Below, one piece after another: positions 1 to 9,613 of a stretch of 64,000 nucleotides of DNA. The notes beneath the pieces were generated by a model. It worked only from the letters and a program-made list of their open reading frames with translations. It made no database searches and was not told the DNA's origin. Source of the stretch: an uncultured Amylibacter sp. (GTDB taxonomy: Bacteria > Pseudomonadota > Alphaproteobacteria > Rhodobacterales > Rhodobacteraceae); NCBI GenBank assembly GCA_959347345.1, contig OY365738.1, positions 1,760,501 to 1,824,500 of the forward strand. The letters are read 5' to 3'. Both the position numbers and the translations under genes were made by a program. Position 1 is the stretch's first letter. Every line of letters begins with the position of its first letter.

Positions 1-2511
1 ACATTTGCGGTCTTGGGCAACAATCCAAACGGCACGGTCATACAGGGCGTTTTCATCCCCATCCGAGCCGAGTCCCAATACCGCATCAATCGACCCGCTT
101 TCATCGGGCGGACCTTTCACGACATTATCCACGTAATCGGGCGCGCCTTGCGCTTTCAGGTGTTTGACAATTTCCTCCACCTCTTCGTCCGAGACGAAAG
201 GCGAGTGAATACGGGTAATCCGCCCACCGCCCGCCATATAGAGCATATCCCCCATGCCCAATAATTGCTCTGCACCCATTTCGCCCAAAATCGTACGGCT
301 GTCAACTTTGGAGGTCACTTGGAACGACACCCGCGTGGGGAAATTCGCCTTAATCGTTCCGGTAATCACATCAACCGAGGGTCGTTGCGTTGCCATAATC
401 AAATGAATACCAGAGGCACGTGCCATCTGCGCCAGCCGTTGAATACAGGCTTCAATCTCTTTGCCCGCGACCATCATCAAATCGGCCATTTCATCCACGA
501 CAACAACGATATAGGGTAGTTTTTGCGGGGTTATCACTTCGGTTTCAAAAATCGGCTCGCCCGAGTCTTGGCAAAATCCGGTTTGCACGGTGCGTTCAAA
601 GTTTTCATTCTTGGATAATGCGTCTTTCACCTTATCATTATAGCCAATGATATTGCGCACACCCATTTTTGACATTTTACGATAGCGGTCTTCCATCTCT
701 CCCACCACCCATTTTAACGCGGCAACGGCTTTTTTCGGGTCGGTGACAACCGGGGATAATAGGTGCGGAATTCCATCATAAACGCTGAGCTCTAACATCT
801 TTGGGTCAATCATAATAATGCGGCATTCCTCTGGGCTGAGCTTATATAACAGTGATAAAATCATGGTGTTTATAGCAACGGATTTGCCCGAACCCGTTGT
901 CCCCGCGATGAGCAAATGCGGCATTTTGGATAAATCGGCAGCTTCGGTTTTGCCCGATATATCTTTACCCAAGGCAAGCGGTAGTTTCGCCGTACCATCA
1001 CCATAGGATTGCGACGATAGGATTTCGCGTAAATAAACCGTCTCGCGGTTTTCATTCGGCAGCTCTATACCAATAACGGTACGCCCTGGTACGGTGGAAA
1101 CCCGTGCCGCCAGTGCCGACATAGATCGGGCAATATCATCCGCTAGCCCAATCACACGGCTGGCCTTTAATCCGGGAACAGGCTCCAATTCATAAAGGGT
1201 GACGACAGGGCCTGGATGAACCGAGGTAATATCGCCACGCACTCCGTAGGTTTCCAAAATGTTTTCCAACATACGGGCGTTTTCTTGTAGGGCAGAATCG
1301 CTCTGCTGGGCGCGTTGCACGGGCGGTGCGCTGGATAAAAGCCCAAGCGGGGGAAAGACAAACGTCTCGCCCGTGCTGGCGGCGGGCAAAAGGTCGGGTT
1401 GAGTCTCTGCCTTGGCTTGACGTGATTGACGGGTCGGGCGGACGGGGGCGTGTTGCACGACTGGTTTTTGTGGAATAACATGAGGGGCATCCATATTTGC
1501 ATCGGGAGCGTGAGGCGGCACGGGCTCTTGCGCCAAAAATGACGGCTCTTGCCGTCCGCCCAAGGCACCATCCAAAATACGGTCATACTCATCCTCCTGC
1601 GGGTTTTTCTTTTGCTGGATGAGTTCTTTTATCCTTTGGGCGATTCTTGGGCGAATCAAATCTACCTCCGATTGCGGGGGGTCGGTAAAATCCGACACGG
1701 GACGGTCGCCCAATTCTTGACGCATATTATCGGTTTGCCATTCGGCGGCGGCGGCATCATAGGCGGCTTCGTCATAAGGGATTTCCTCCGTATCACGACT
1801 GAAACGGGATTTTATTGCGTTCCACATCCCGCGACATATCCCCCCTATTATCATGGTCAGCATCCGCCAGCCAAAGCCAACGACCCACCGCACCATAGCA
1901 TAAAGTGCAAAAACCGCAGCCATACCATAGCCCGCGATGGTTTTGCCTTCCGTCCAACGTAAGCCAAACGCCAGCATCCCAGACCAGACCAGTGCGCCCA
2001 ACAAGGCGAAATATAACCCCACCCAAGCCATGCTCGGCAAAGGATAAAAATTCAAAATATAGGTCAGCAGAGCATCACCCAATAACCCACCCATCGGCCA
2101 GCTTTCCTGCCAAAAGCCAGGCACAGGATAGGTTGCCAGATGCACGCAAAGTATCAAGGTGAAAAACGGCCAAACCAAGGCGTGCCAACGGCGCGGACGA
2201 TGTTCTGCCCTGAAAAACCGCACACCCCAGACCACGCATAAGGTCGGCAAAACCCACGCCGCCCAGCCGATGACTAGGAATAAAGCAGTGGCAATCGTTG
2301 CCCCAGTACGACCAAACCGATTATCCACGGGGCCAGTGGTTTCATTGAATAAATTCGGATCAACCGCAGAATAGCTGAACAAAATAACAAACAGCGCAAC
2401 ACCCAGTGCGGCAATCACCACCCCCGATAATTCCGCCAATCGCTTTTGCATATTGGTTTTTGTTTGCGTCCCGAATAGGGGATTTTCGAACAAAGAGTCT
2501 CTTACAGCCAT
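1..2511 (-). CDS. ftsK: DNA translocase FtsK (C-terminus cut by window edge)
   Basis: Hexameric ATPase that pumps DNA through the division septum and helps resolve chromosome dimers at dif with XerCD. Translating the minus strand from the ATG at 2511 gives 837 codons open to base 1. Hydrophobic segments lie at about residues 31-50, 73-96, 111-132, 162-184 and 194-213, followed by an acidic, Pro/Gln-rich linker to about 400. The motor domain has Walker A GTTGSGKS at 537-544 and Walker B VVVVDEMADL near 670. The sequence ends in the first residues of the gamma winged-helix domain that reads KOPS; the rest lies outside the window. The start is 4 bp after the stop of the methyltransferase gene, so the two are probably co-transcribed with the aminotransferase. 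The call is very secure. Confidence 0.97.
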   Translation of the reverse strand, partial: MAVRDSLFENPLFGTQTKTNMQKRLAELSGVVIAALGVALFVILFSYSAVDPNLFNETTGPVDNRFGRTGATIATALFLVIGWAAWVLPTLCVVWGVRFFRAEHRPRRWHALVWPFFTLILCVHLATYPVPGFWQESWPMGGLLGDALLTYILNFYPLPSMAWVGLYFALLGALVWSGMLAFGLRWTEGKTIAGYGMAAVFALYAMVRWVVGFGWRMLTMIIGGICRGMWNAIKSRFSRDTEEIPYDEAAYDAAAAEWQTDNMRQELGDRPVSDFTDPPQSEVDLIRPRIAQRIKELIQQKKNPQEDEYDRILDGALGGRQEPSFLAQEPVPPHAPDANMDAPHVIPQKPVVQHAPVRPTRQSRQAKAETQPDLLPAASTGETFVFPPLGLLSSAPPVQRAQQSDSALQENARMLENILETYGVRGDITSVHPGPVVTLYELEPVPGLKASRVIGLADDIARSMSALAARVSTVPGRTVIGIELPNENRETVYLREILSSQSYGDGTAKLPLALGKDISGKTEAADLSKMPHLLIAGTTGSGKSVAINTMILSLLYKLSPEECRIIMIDPKMLELSVYDGIPHLLSPVVTDPKKAVAALKWVVGEMEDRYRKMSKMGVRNIIGYNDKVKDALSKNENFERTVQTGFCQDSGEPIFETEVITPQKLPYIVVVVDEMADLMMVAGKEIEACIQRLAQMARASGIHLIMATQRPSVDVITGTIKANFPTRVSFQVTSKVDSRTILGEMGAEQLLGMGDMLYMAGGGRITRIHSPFVSDEEVEEIVKHLKAQGAPDYVDNVVKGPPDESGSIDAVLGLGSDGDENALYDRAVWIVAQDRKC

Positions 2512-2514
2512 AAT

Positions 2515-3258
2515 TTAGTCCTTTTTAAATGCCAAAAACCGCAAGCGAACATAATCGGCGAACCAGTCGCCCCGTTCGTTTTGCAGCTCGTTTGCAACGC
2601 CATCCTTAACAGCGTTAATAAAATCCGCCTGTGCAACGTCGCGCACATCACGCAAAAACGGGTTGGCGAAAGTTTTTAACCACCCTGCAACATCCATTGG
2701 CAGGGGAGTCATCCTCTCAAACAATTCCATCTGCACGATATGAAATCCAGCGTGTTTCAGTCTATTGGCGTACTCAAATTTGCTGGGGAAAAACCACGGG
2801 TTGTAATCATCACCATTCAGCCCGATTTTGCTAAGCTGGGCGTAAATCTGGCGAATTATCGCCTGCACATTCCCAGCCCCGCCGAGCTCCGCACAAAACC
2901 GCCCGCCGGTTTTTAATCCACGATAAACATTGGCAATCACTCTGTCCGCCTGTTTCATCCAATGCAAGGCAGCGTTAGAGAAAACCGCGTCAAATTGGGT
3001 GTGATAGTCCATAGCTTCACCGCCCATAACATGGGCATCCAGCCCGCGTTTTCGTGCGGCGGTAATCATATCTTGGCTGGAATCTATCGCGGTGACTTTG
3101 CACCCGATTTGCGATATTTGCTCTGCCAGTACGCCATCGCCACAGCCCAGATCAAGGATATTTTCGCCCCGCGCGGGCGCAAGCAACGCCACAACATCCT
3201 GCCCGTATTGCGACACAAAAGCCGCGTTTTCATTATAGTCATTAACGCTCCACTTCAT
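2515..3258 (-). CDS. class I SAM-dependent methyltransferase (trans-aconitate methyltransferase-like)
   Basis: A 247-residue Rossmann-fold methyltransferase. Motif I (ILDLGCGDG) is at about 34-42, the acidic end of strand 2 (VTAIDSS) at 55-61, and a motif-IV-like FDAVFSNAALHW follows near 90-100, where an aromatic pair after Asn is typical of small-molecule methyltransferases of the Tam/BioC type. The methyl acceptor cannot be read from sequence. The ATG overlaps the stop of the upstream aminotransferase by 4 bp, and the stop lies just before ftsK, so this is the middle gene of a three-gene unit. Tam itself (trans-aconitate) is one possibility; a BioC-like role is less likely given no biotin genes beside it. 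Confidence 0.85.
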   Translation of the reverse strand: MKWSVNDYNENAAFVSQYGQDVVALLAPARGENILDLGCGDGVLAEQISQIGCKVTAIDSSQDMITAARKRGLDAHVMGGEAMDYHTQFDAVFSNAALHWMKQADRVIANVYRGLKTGGRFCAELGGAGNVQAIIRQIYAQLSKIGLNGDDYNPWFFPSKFEYANRLKHAGFHIVQMELFERMTPLPMDVAGWLKTFANPFLRDVRDVAQADFINAVKDGVANELQNERGDWFADYVRLRFLAFKKD

Positions 3259-4475
3259 CGATTTTCCCCGTGGTGTTTCAAATCTGTTTTAATGTCATAT
3301 AGACACGCGGCAATATTGCGTAATCCAGTTTCGGTTTCTTTCAAGGGCGCACAGAGGGCAACGCGGATATAGTTTTTTCCGGGGTCAATACCATCATCGG
3401 TTTTCTTACTTAAAAACGCCCCAGGCAACACCTGCACCCCGGTGTCTTGCCAGAGTTTCAAGGTCGCAGATTCACTATCCTTAACGGGCAGCCATAAAAA
3501 GAACCCCGCGCGAATCGGGGTATAACCCTCAACCCCGCCAAACAGAGTATTGGCGATTTGATATTTTTCACGATATAACGCACGATTCGCTTTCACATGC
3601 ACCTCATCATTCCACGCGGCAATACTAACCCGTTGCAAGGGGAGTGGCAGGGCCGGCGCACTATAACTACGCAGGTGGTTTAACGCCGCGATATTTTTCG
3701 CGCCACTGGCAGCAAAGCCAGAACGCAACCCAGGCAGGTTAGAGCGTTTGGATAACGAATGGAAAGACACAACGCGGTTTTCATCCGCGCCAAATTTACG
3801 TGCCATTTGCAAACCGCCAAGCGGCGGGCTCCCCTCATAAATATCGCCATAACATTCATCCGCGAAAATAATAAAATCGTGTTTTTCTGCCAGCGATAAC
3901 AGGTCTTGCCAATAGGCTTCATCGGCAGTCGCACCTTGCGGATTGGACGGCGAGCACAGATAACAAATCGCCGTCTCATCCAGAGTTTTCGCGGGCAAGG
4001 CTTTGAAATTTGGCAAAAATCCGGCATCCTCCGTAGCAGGGACAAAAATCGGCTGCGCCCAGCATGCCAGTGCGGCCGCACCATAGACTTGATAAAACGG
4101 ATTGGGTACCAGAATTTTTGGCGTGGCGTTGTTTTTGCGTTCGGGGCAGAGGGCAAGGGCCGAACTAAACAACCCCTCCCGCGTGCCACAAAGCGAGATA
4201 ATGTTATCTTGCGGGGATAAATCAACACCGTAACGGGTATGAAACCACCGCGCAATCGCGTCCAGCAAATCGTCAATCCCCTCGGTCGGCGGATAATCGG
4301 CAAACCGCGCGATATGCTCGGCAATAATCGGCGCGACAAAATCGGGCATAGCATGGCGGGGTTCGCCAACAGACATGGAAAGTGGCACCCCCCCTGCTGG
4401 ATGTTCATCCAACAAGCCACGCAATCGCGTAAATACATAGTCATGAAGGTCTGCAAACCTATGCGGGAGCTCCAT
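3255..4475 (-). CDS. class I/II PLP-dependent aminotransferase (DapC-like)
   Basis: A 406-residue fold-type I aminotransferase, the usual length. The substrate-phosphate loop region includes CSPSNPQG at 174-181 (Asn178 contacting PLP), ADECY at 205-209 (Asp206 pairing with the pyridine nitrogen), and the Schiff-base lysine in SLSKRSN (Lys243), followed by the RSGF arginine. In alphaproteobacteria this gene type is often annotated as N-succinyldiaminopimelate aminotransferase (DapC), acting in lysine and peptidoglycan precursor synthesis. Specificity is inferred from family resemblance only. It leads a minus-strand unit with a methyltransferase and ftsK. A 178-bp AT-rich gap separates it from the divergent hydroxylase gene. 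Confidence 0.88.
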   Translation of the reverse strand: MELPHRFADLHDYVFTRLRGLLDEHPAGGVPLSMSVGEPRHAMPDFVAPIIAEHIARFADYPPTEGIDDLLDAIARWFHTRYGVDLSPQDNIISLCGTREGLFSSALALCPERKNNATPKILVPNPFYQVYGAAALACWAQPIFVPATEDAGFLPNFKALPAKTLDETAICYLCSPSNPQGATADEAYWQDLLSLAEKHDFIIFADECYGDIYEGSPPLGGLQMARKFGADENRVVSFHSLSKRSNLPGLRSGFAASGAKNIAALNHLRSYSAPALPLPLQRVSIAAWNDEVHVKANRALYREKYQIANTLFGGVEGYTPIRAGFFLWLPVKDSESATLKLWQDTGVQVLPGAFLSKKTDDGIDPGKNYIRVALCAPLKETETGLRNIAACLYDIKTDLKHHGENR

Positions 4476-4653
4476 CAGTGCCTCTTTTTTAACCGGATCT
4501 AACGTCCTTTGATTGGGTTTATAGCAAGTTTTATCGCCCTAGCCAAGTGGTATTTTGGTTTTTAGGGGAATTTTGCGGGTAAACTATGGTATTTTTGTGG
4601 TATTTTTGTCTAATTTTTATTTGGGCTGGCGTTTGCCGGGCTTGGAATAGGGG

Positions 4654-5970
4654 ATGATAAAGGATAAAACCCGCGTTATGGCAGGTGTGAAAAAACAAAT
4701 GAAAACGGATGTTGTACCCGATGTTGTAATCGCGGGGGGAGGTATCAACGGGGCGGTGCTTGCCCTGGGGCTAGCGCGGATTGGGCTGGCGGTTGTGGTG
4801 GTGGATAAGGGTGCTACGGGTAAGACCTCAGGTAAGACCGAACCCGATGGACGTGCCTATGCCCTGAACCTTGGGGTGCAGAGGATGCTGACGGTTTTTG
4901 GATTGTGGGGCGATTTGCAAACCCATGCCGAGCCGATTTTGGATATGAAAATCAGCGATGCTAAGGGGAATTTGAGCAGAGCAGGGATTTCCCCGTTTTA
5001 TCTGCATTTTAATAGGGCGATGATGGAGGGTGAAGCCCTCGGGTTTTTGATAGAGGACGCGCCCCTACGCGAGGTTCTTTCAAAAGCCGTGGATAAACAC
5101 CCCCTGATTACCGTTTTATCAAATACTCAAGTTAGCGGGCATACTATCACGGGTGGCGGAGTGGAGGTCGCGGTTGCCACAAATAAAACCCCAAGTAAAA
5201 CAATCGGTAAAAATATATGTGCCAAACTGCTGATTGGCTGTGATGGACGCGACTCAAAGGTCGCGAAAAACGCGGGCATCGTCCGTATTGGCTGGGATTA
5301 TCCGCAATCGGCATTGGTTTGTGCGTTAAGCCATAGCAAACCGCATCACGGCACGGCGCACCAGATTTTCACTCCAAACGGTCCTTTGGCGGTGTTGCCC
5401 TTACGTGGCAATCGTGTTTCCATCGTTTGGACGCAGGAACGCAAACGCGCCAACCTTATCCATGGTTTGGATGACGCGGGCTATTTGGCGATATTGCGTG
5501 AAACGCTGGGGGATTTTCTGGGCGAAGTCGCGTTGGATGGCACGCGGGGTGCTTATCCCCTGGGCTTGGCATTAACCGAGTCCTTTGTGCGACCGCGAAT
5601 CGCCTTGGTTGGCGATAGCGCGCATGGGATTCATCCTTTGGCTGGGCAGGGGTTAAACCTTGGCTTGTTTGATAGCGCCGCCTTGTGCCAAGTTTTGTTT
5701 GACGCGGTGCAAAATGGCGAGGATATCGGGGCGGTAAATGTTTTGAATCGCTATCAGGTTTGGCGGCGGTTTGATACCTGCGCGATGGCACTGGCAACCG
5801 ATGGGCTGAACCGTTTGTTTTCTAACGATGTGCCACTAGTACGGGGAATACGCGGGCTGGGGCTGGGGATGGTCAATTCTCTGCCCTTTGCCAAACAGGG
5901 GTTTGCACGGTTGGGCGCGGGTGCGGGTGCAGACGTGCCGAGGTTTATGCAGGGGCGGGAGTTGTTTTAG
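4654..5970 (+). CDS. UbiH/UbiF/COQ6-family FAD-dependent hydroxylase
   Basis: Flavoprotein monooxygenase, most likely a ring hydroxylase of ubiquinone biosynthesis. The N-terminal FAD-binding GGGINGAVLA lies at about 28-37, GCDGRDSKV (the DG motif binding FAD and NADPH) at 195-203, and the second FAD motif GDSAHGIHPLAGQG at 320-333; length (438) fits the family. Which ring position it hydroxylates cannot be told. The N-terminus before residue 22 is not conserved in type, and ATG codons at 4678 and 4699 are alternative starts. Two short Lys/Thr-rich direct repeats (about residues 55-63 and 177-187) look like inserted low-complexity sequence. It is convergent with the Trm112-like gene, 3 bp apart. 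Confidence 0.9.
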   Translation: MIKDKTRVMAGVKKQMKTDVVPDVVIAGGGINGAVLALGLARIGLAVVVVDKGATGKTSGKTEPDGRAYALNLGVQRMLTVFGLWGDLQTHAEPILDMKISDAKGNLSRAGISPFYLHFNRAMMEGEALGFLIEDAPLREVLSKAVDKHPLITVLSNTQVSGHTITGGGVEVAVATNKTPSKTIGKNICAKLLIGCDGRDSKVAKNAGIVRIGWDYPQSALVCALSHSKPHHGTAHQIFTPNGPLAVLPLRGNRVSIVWTQERKRANLIHGLDDAGYLAILRETLGDFLGEVALDGTRGAYPLGLALTESFVRPRIALVGDSAHGIHPLAGQGLNLGLFDSAALCQVLFDAVQNGEDIGAVNVLNRYQVWRRFDTCAMALATDGLNRLFSNDVPLVRGIRGLGLGMVNSLPFAKQGFARLGAGAGADVPRFMQGRELF

Positions 5971-5973
5971 GGA

Positions 5974-6198
5974 TTAATCACTAATCGGCAAAGACTCATC
6001 CACCAGCATAATCGGGATACCACCGCGAATCGGGAAAACACGGCGGGCTTTGCGGGAAATCAGTTGCCCCTTGGCCGCATCATACTCTAAGGCTCCGCCC
6101 GTTATTGGGCAGACCAAAACCTCTAACATCGCGCCGTTTATCGGCTCTTTCGCCTCTCCTGAAGACTTTGTCCCCGAATTTTTTCCCGAATTTGTCAT
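5974..6198 (-). CDS. Trm112-like / UPF0434 small protein
   Basis: A 74-residue protein whose last 50 residues match the Trm112/YcaR family: [12 protein letters not shown] at about 28-39, then [19 protein letters not shown] at 47-65. In eukaryotes and archaea Trm112 activates methyltransferases; the bacterial role is not settled. The first 20 residues are Ser/Gly/Lys-rich and low complexity. The ATG overlaps the stop of the upstream LON-domain gene by 4 bp, so the two are translationally coupled. Its 3' end contains two copies of a period-7 repeat whose second copy supplies the TAA stop. Confidence 0.85.
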   Translation of the reverse strand: MTNSGKNSGTKSSGEAKEPINGAMLEVLVCPITGGALEYDAAKGQLISRKARRVFPIRGGIPIMLVDESLPISD

Positions 6199-6860
6199 TG
6201 CAAAACCTCTTGGCTGTTTTCACCGGCACTTAACGCGAAACTCATCAGTGTATAGAGCATATCTGCCCGTCCTTGGGCATTCACAGCCTCTATTAACGCC
6301 TGTTTTTCTTGTGGAGAAAACGGGCAAATCATTGACAACACATTAACCAAATACTCACCATCCGCCTCTTCCAAAAATTCCTTATCTATCGACAAATCGT
6401 TTTGTTTCAAATAGGGTGTTAAAATATCCATCAAAGCCGCGCAATTGACATCTTCGCCCAAATTCTGCGCCGTGCCTGCCTTTAAATCCACCCAATCCAC
6501 TTCGGCACGCAAATACGGAGTGGTTTTGCGTTTTAAATTAACAACGCGAAACCGCGTCAAGCCAATCAGGGCGATTTTATAGCTGTCATCTTCCACCTCG
6601 CGCAGTTCAATAATCCGCCCAGCACAGCCCATCTGGGCAAGGTCGGCTTTCGCCTTCCCCGTTTTTACCTCTGGCTTTTTATCGTGTTCCAAAGGTTGAA
6701 TAATCCCAACTAAACGATGGTCGGTTTTCATCGCATCGTCAATCATACGGACATAGCGGGGTTCAAAAACCTCCAACGGCAAACGCAGGTGCGGCAAAAG
6801 CACCGCCCCCATCAGGGGAAACAATGGCAAAGTATCTGGCAATTTAAAAGCACGAGTCAT
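6195..6860 (-). CDS. LON peptidase substrate-binding domain protein
   Basis: A 221-residue protein made of the LON N-terminal substrate-binding domain alone, without the AAA+ or protease parts. The opening [20 protein letters not shown] (about 10-29), FEPRYVRMI (33-41) and GCAGRIIEL (79-87) are characteristic of stand-alone LonN proteins. The function of stand-alone forms is unclear; substrate or regulator binding is inferred. It is coupled to the downstream Trm112-like gene by a 4-bp overlap, a pairing seen widely in alphaproteobacteria next to ubiH-type genes. Confidence 0.9.
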   Translation of the reverse strand: MTRAFKLPDTLPLFPLMGAVLLPHLRLPLEVFEPRYVRMIDDAMKTDHRLVGIIQPLEHDKKPEVKTGKAKADLAQMGCAGRIIELREVEDDSYKIALIGLTRFRVVNLKRKTTPYLRAEVDWVDLKAGTAQNLGEDVNCAALMDILTPYLKQNDLSIDKEFLEEADGEYLVNVLSMICPFSPQEKQALIEAVNAQGRADMLYTLMSFALSAGENSQEVLQ

Positions 6861-6913
6861 AAAAGCTCTTTACGCGGTTTATCAGGATAAAACAAGGCGG
6901 GTTACAAACGCGA

Positions 6914-7900
6914 TTAAAATAACCCATCCAGTGCGGCGATTAACGCCGCCGAATCTTTGATATCAAGGCGTACGGGCAGCGACATCACTTTATCCTGCCA
7001 CGCGGGTTCCATCCGCACTTTATCCTTTTCGGTGCATAAAAGCGTGGCATCCAAGGCGGTTGCCCGCTTTGCCAACCGCCTTAACAAAGGGGCAGAGAAA
7101 ACCTGATGGTCGGCAAAACCGATGGATTCGACTATAACCGCGCCCGTCCCCCGCAGGGTTTGGAAAAACTTTTGCGGGTGGGCAATACCAGCGAAGGCCA
7201 AACAGCGCAAACCCTGCCACTCCATCCCCGTTGGCAAAACCTGTATCTGCCCTTTGGCAACAAAATCGGTCATGGTTTTTAGCTGCGGGTGGGTGCGGCA
7301 AATCGCGGTTTCATCGCCGATAATTATCACACCATCGGTGCGGGTGAGGGCAGTATCAATCGGCTCTCGCAACGGACCCGCAGGAAACACACACCCGTTG
7401 CCAAAGCCCAAACCGCCATCCACGACCAGCAGGGATAAATCCTTTCTCACCGAAGGGTTTTGCAAACCATCATCCATGATTATCACCTCTGCACCGGCGT
7501 TTTGGGCGGCCTTTGCCCCCGCCGCACGGTCTTTTGCCACCCAAGTGGGGGCGAAGGAACAGAGCAATAACGGCTCATCCCCGACATCTTTTGCGCTCGA
7601 TTTTGCCGATACTAAAATCGGACCACGCAACCGCCCGCCATACCCACGCGATAGGATATGGACACGCTTGCCTTTATCTGCCAAAATTTGGGCGATAAAA
7701 ATCACGCTTGGGGTTTTGCCAGAGCCGCCAAGATTAACATTCCCCACGCAAATCACTGGAATATTTAGCTTTGCACGGGGCGGGCGTGATAACCGCACGG
7801 CACTGGCACATGTATATAGACAGGCAAGCGGGGATAAGAGCCACGCCCAAGCCCCTGCCCATGCCCCGTGTTTTTTATACCAAAAAGAGGGCGGCTTCAT
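6914..7900 (-). CDS. lpxK: tetraacyldisaccharide 4'-kinase LpxK
   Basis: Phosphorylates the 4' position of the lipid A disaccharide precursor at the inner membrane, so the cell makes lipid A. The 328-residue protein has an N-terminal membrane-associated segment (about 13-33) and the LpxK P-loop GNVNLGGSGKTP at 53-64, then ILSRGYGGRL near 81-90 and MDDGLQNPS near 141-149, all family hallmarks. Its ATG overlaps the stop of sitD by 4 bp, so it appears to be the last gene of the sitABCD transcription unit, an unusual partnership for lpxK (often beside msbA/waaA). Confidence 0.95.
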   Translation of the reverse strand: MKPPSFWYKKHGAWAGAWAWLLSPLACLYTCASAVRLSRPPRAKLNIPVICVGNVNLGGSGKTPSVIFIAQILADKGKRVHILSRGYGGRLRGPILVSAKSSAKDVGDEPLLLCSFAPTWVAKDRAAGAKAAQNAGAEVIIMDDGLQNPSVRKDLSLLVVDGGLGFGNGCVFPAGPLREPIDTALTRTDGVIIIGDETAICRTHPQLKTMTDFVAKGQIQVLPTGMEWQGLRCLAFAGIAHPQKFFQTLRGTGAVIVESIGFADHQVFSAPLLRRLAKRATALDATLLCTEKDKVRMEPAWQDKVMSLPVRLDIKDSAALIAALDGLF

Positions 7901-8748
7901 TTTATCCCCCTTAAAGCCCGTGCCATTCTGCCTTGTTTATATAGCAACGCACAGATAAACCCGCAAAACATAATTAACACTATAGTCGGTGCAGGCGCGC
8001 TATCAATGAAAAAACTGGTATAAACCCCAGCGATACTTGATAGGAACGCGACAAGAATACTTATCAAAACCATCCTATGAAATCTTTGCGTCAATAAATA
8101 CGCCACCGCCCCTGGCATGATTAAAAACGCGATGCTGAGGATAATTCCAACCGCCTTTATCGCCGCGATAACCGATAGCGAAATCATAACCAGCAAGCCA
8201 TAATGCAACACCCCCGTGGGCAGGGTGCGGAAGGGCAAGCCAACAGCACGGCTCTGCACAGAATCAAACACATAAAGCATCAAATCCTTGGCAAATACCG
8301 CCAGAATAACCGTGATAAACAGGGCTATCGCGCCACTGGTACGTAAATCCGCGCCGTTTATGCCAAGGATATTGCCGAACAGGATATGATCCAAATGCAC
8401 CGCCGATTGAATGCTTAAATACAGCACCAGCCCGCCGGCGAAAAACCCCGAAAACACCACCCCCATGATGGTATCCGCCTTTAGCCGTGTGTGGCTCTGC
8501 AAAAATCCGATTAACAAGGCAGAAGTCATTGCGCTGATAAACGCCCCGATAACCAGAGGCCACGCCAGCAGATGGCTTACGACTATGCCAGGCAATACGG
8601 TATGGCTGAGCGCATCGCCCAGCAACGCCCAGCCCTTTAATACCATATAACAAGACAGCATCGCCGAAGGCACCGCCAGCACCATCACCATTAAAAAGGC
8701 GTTCTGCATAAAGGGATAGGAAAACGGCAGGGTTAGGGTTTCTATCAT
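7897..8748 (-). CDS. sitD: manganese/iron ABC transporter permease SitD
   Basis: Second membrane subunit of a SitABCD-type Mn(II)/Fe(II) importer. The protein of 283 residues is almost wholly hydrophobic with eight or so predicted helices, and carries the family segment GDALSHTVLPGIVVSH near residues 45-60. I place the start at the ATG at 8748 (MIETLTLP), which overlaps the sitC stop in an ATGA; an in-frame ATG at 8823 would add 25 hydrophilic residues inside sitC and is unlikely. The gene is coupled to lpxK downstream by the same kind of overlap. Confidence 0.92.
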   Translation of the reverse strand: MIETLTLPFSYPFMQNAFLMVMVLAVPSAMLSCYMVLKGWALLGDALSHTVLPGIVVSHLLAWPLVIGAFISAMTSALLIGFLQSHTRLKADTIMGVVFSGFFAGGLVLYLSIQSAVHLDHILFGNILGINGADLRTSGAIALFITVILAVFAKDLMLYVFDSVQSRAVGLPFRTLPTGVLHYGLLVMISLSVIAAIKAVGIILSIAFLIMPGAVAYLLTQRFHRMVLISILVAFLSSIAGVYTSFFIDSAPAPTIVLIMFCGFICALLYKQGRMARALRGIK

Positions 8749-9611
8749 AACAAGCCCCCCGTTTGTCGGTCTATCGGTGCGCGGAATTTTTTCATGAGCC
8801 AGCCGTATTTTGGCGCGAAGCAAAAGGCGACTAAAAACATGGATACTTGCAATAACACGATAATTCCCCCCGCCGCTCCGTTGATAAAATAGCTGATATA
8901 AGTGCCAACAAAGCCACTACCCGCACCCAGTGCGACACTGATAATCAATAACCGCGCGAATCTATCGGTTAATAAAAACGCGGTTGCCCCAGGGGTAATC
9001 ACCATGGCAATCACCAAAAACGCACCGACAGTTTGCAAGGCGGCAACGATGGACAAAGCCAGAATGGTAAAGAAAATCACCCGCAAACGACGGGTTGGCA
9101 AACCGACACTACGGGCATGGACTTCATCAAAAAAGGTCAGCATGAAATCGCGCCATTTTAACGATAAAAACGCCAGAGAGCCAAACCCTATTAAAACCAA
9201 TTGTATCATATCAATCGGGGCAATCGCCAGAATATTGCCAAGGATAATCGCTTGGACATTGACCGAGACGGGCGATAGTGAAATCATAAACAGCCCCAAG
9301 GCAAAGAAGGCGGTGAAAACCACGCCGATAATGGTATCTTGGCGGAGTCCCGTGCGGGTGTTTAGGAATAAAATCGCCACCATCGCCAGCCCACCCGCGA
9401 CAAACGCGCCAAAGCTGAACGGCAAGCCAATCATATAGGCACCGACCACCCCTGGCACAACGCTATGCGACAAAGCATCGCCGATTAAAGACCAGCCTTT
9501 CATCATTAAAAAACACGATAAAAACGCGCATAACGCCCCGACCAGCGTTGCCACGAACAAAGCATTGCGCATGTAAAGATAGAAAAACGGTTCGGATAAG
9601 AGGGCAAGCAT
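8745..9611 (-). CDS. sitC: manganese/iron ABC transporter permease SitC
   Basis: First membrane subunit of the SitABCD importer, 288 residues with about eight hydrophobic helices. GWSLIGDALSHSVVPGVVGAY near residues 39-58 is the conserved signature of metal-type (ABC-3 family) permeases, and it resembles the neighbouring SitD, showing an old duplication. The start lies 2 bp downstream of the sitB stop. The C-terminal tail (KYGWLMKKFRAPIDRQTG) is cytoplasmic and basic. The metal is inferred from the binding protein SitA at the head of the operon. Confidence 0.92.
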   Translation of the reverse strand: MLALLSEPFFYLYMRNALFVATLVGALCAFLSCFLMMKGWSLIGDALSHSVVPGVVGAYMIGLPFSFGAFVAGGLAMVAILFLNTRTGLRQDTIIGVVFTAFFALGLFMISLSPVSVNVQAIILGNILAIAPIDMIQLVLIGFGSLAFLSLKWRDFMLTFFDEVHARSVGLPTRRLRVIFFTILALSIVAALQTVGAFLVIAMVITPGATAFLLTDRFARLLIISVALGAGSGFVGTYISYFINGAAGGIIVLLQVSMFLVAFCFAPKYGWLMKKFRAPIDRQTGGLL

Positions 9612-9613
9612 GG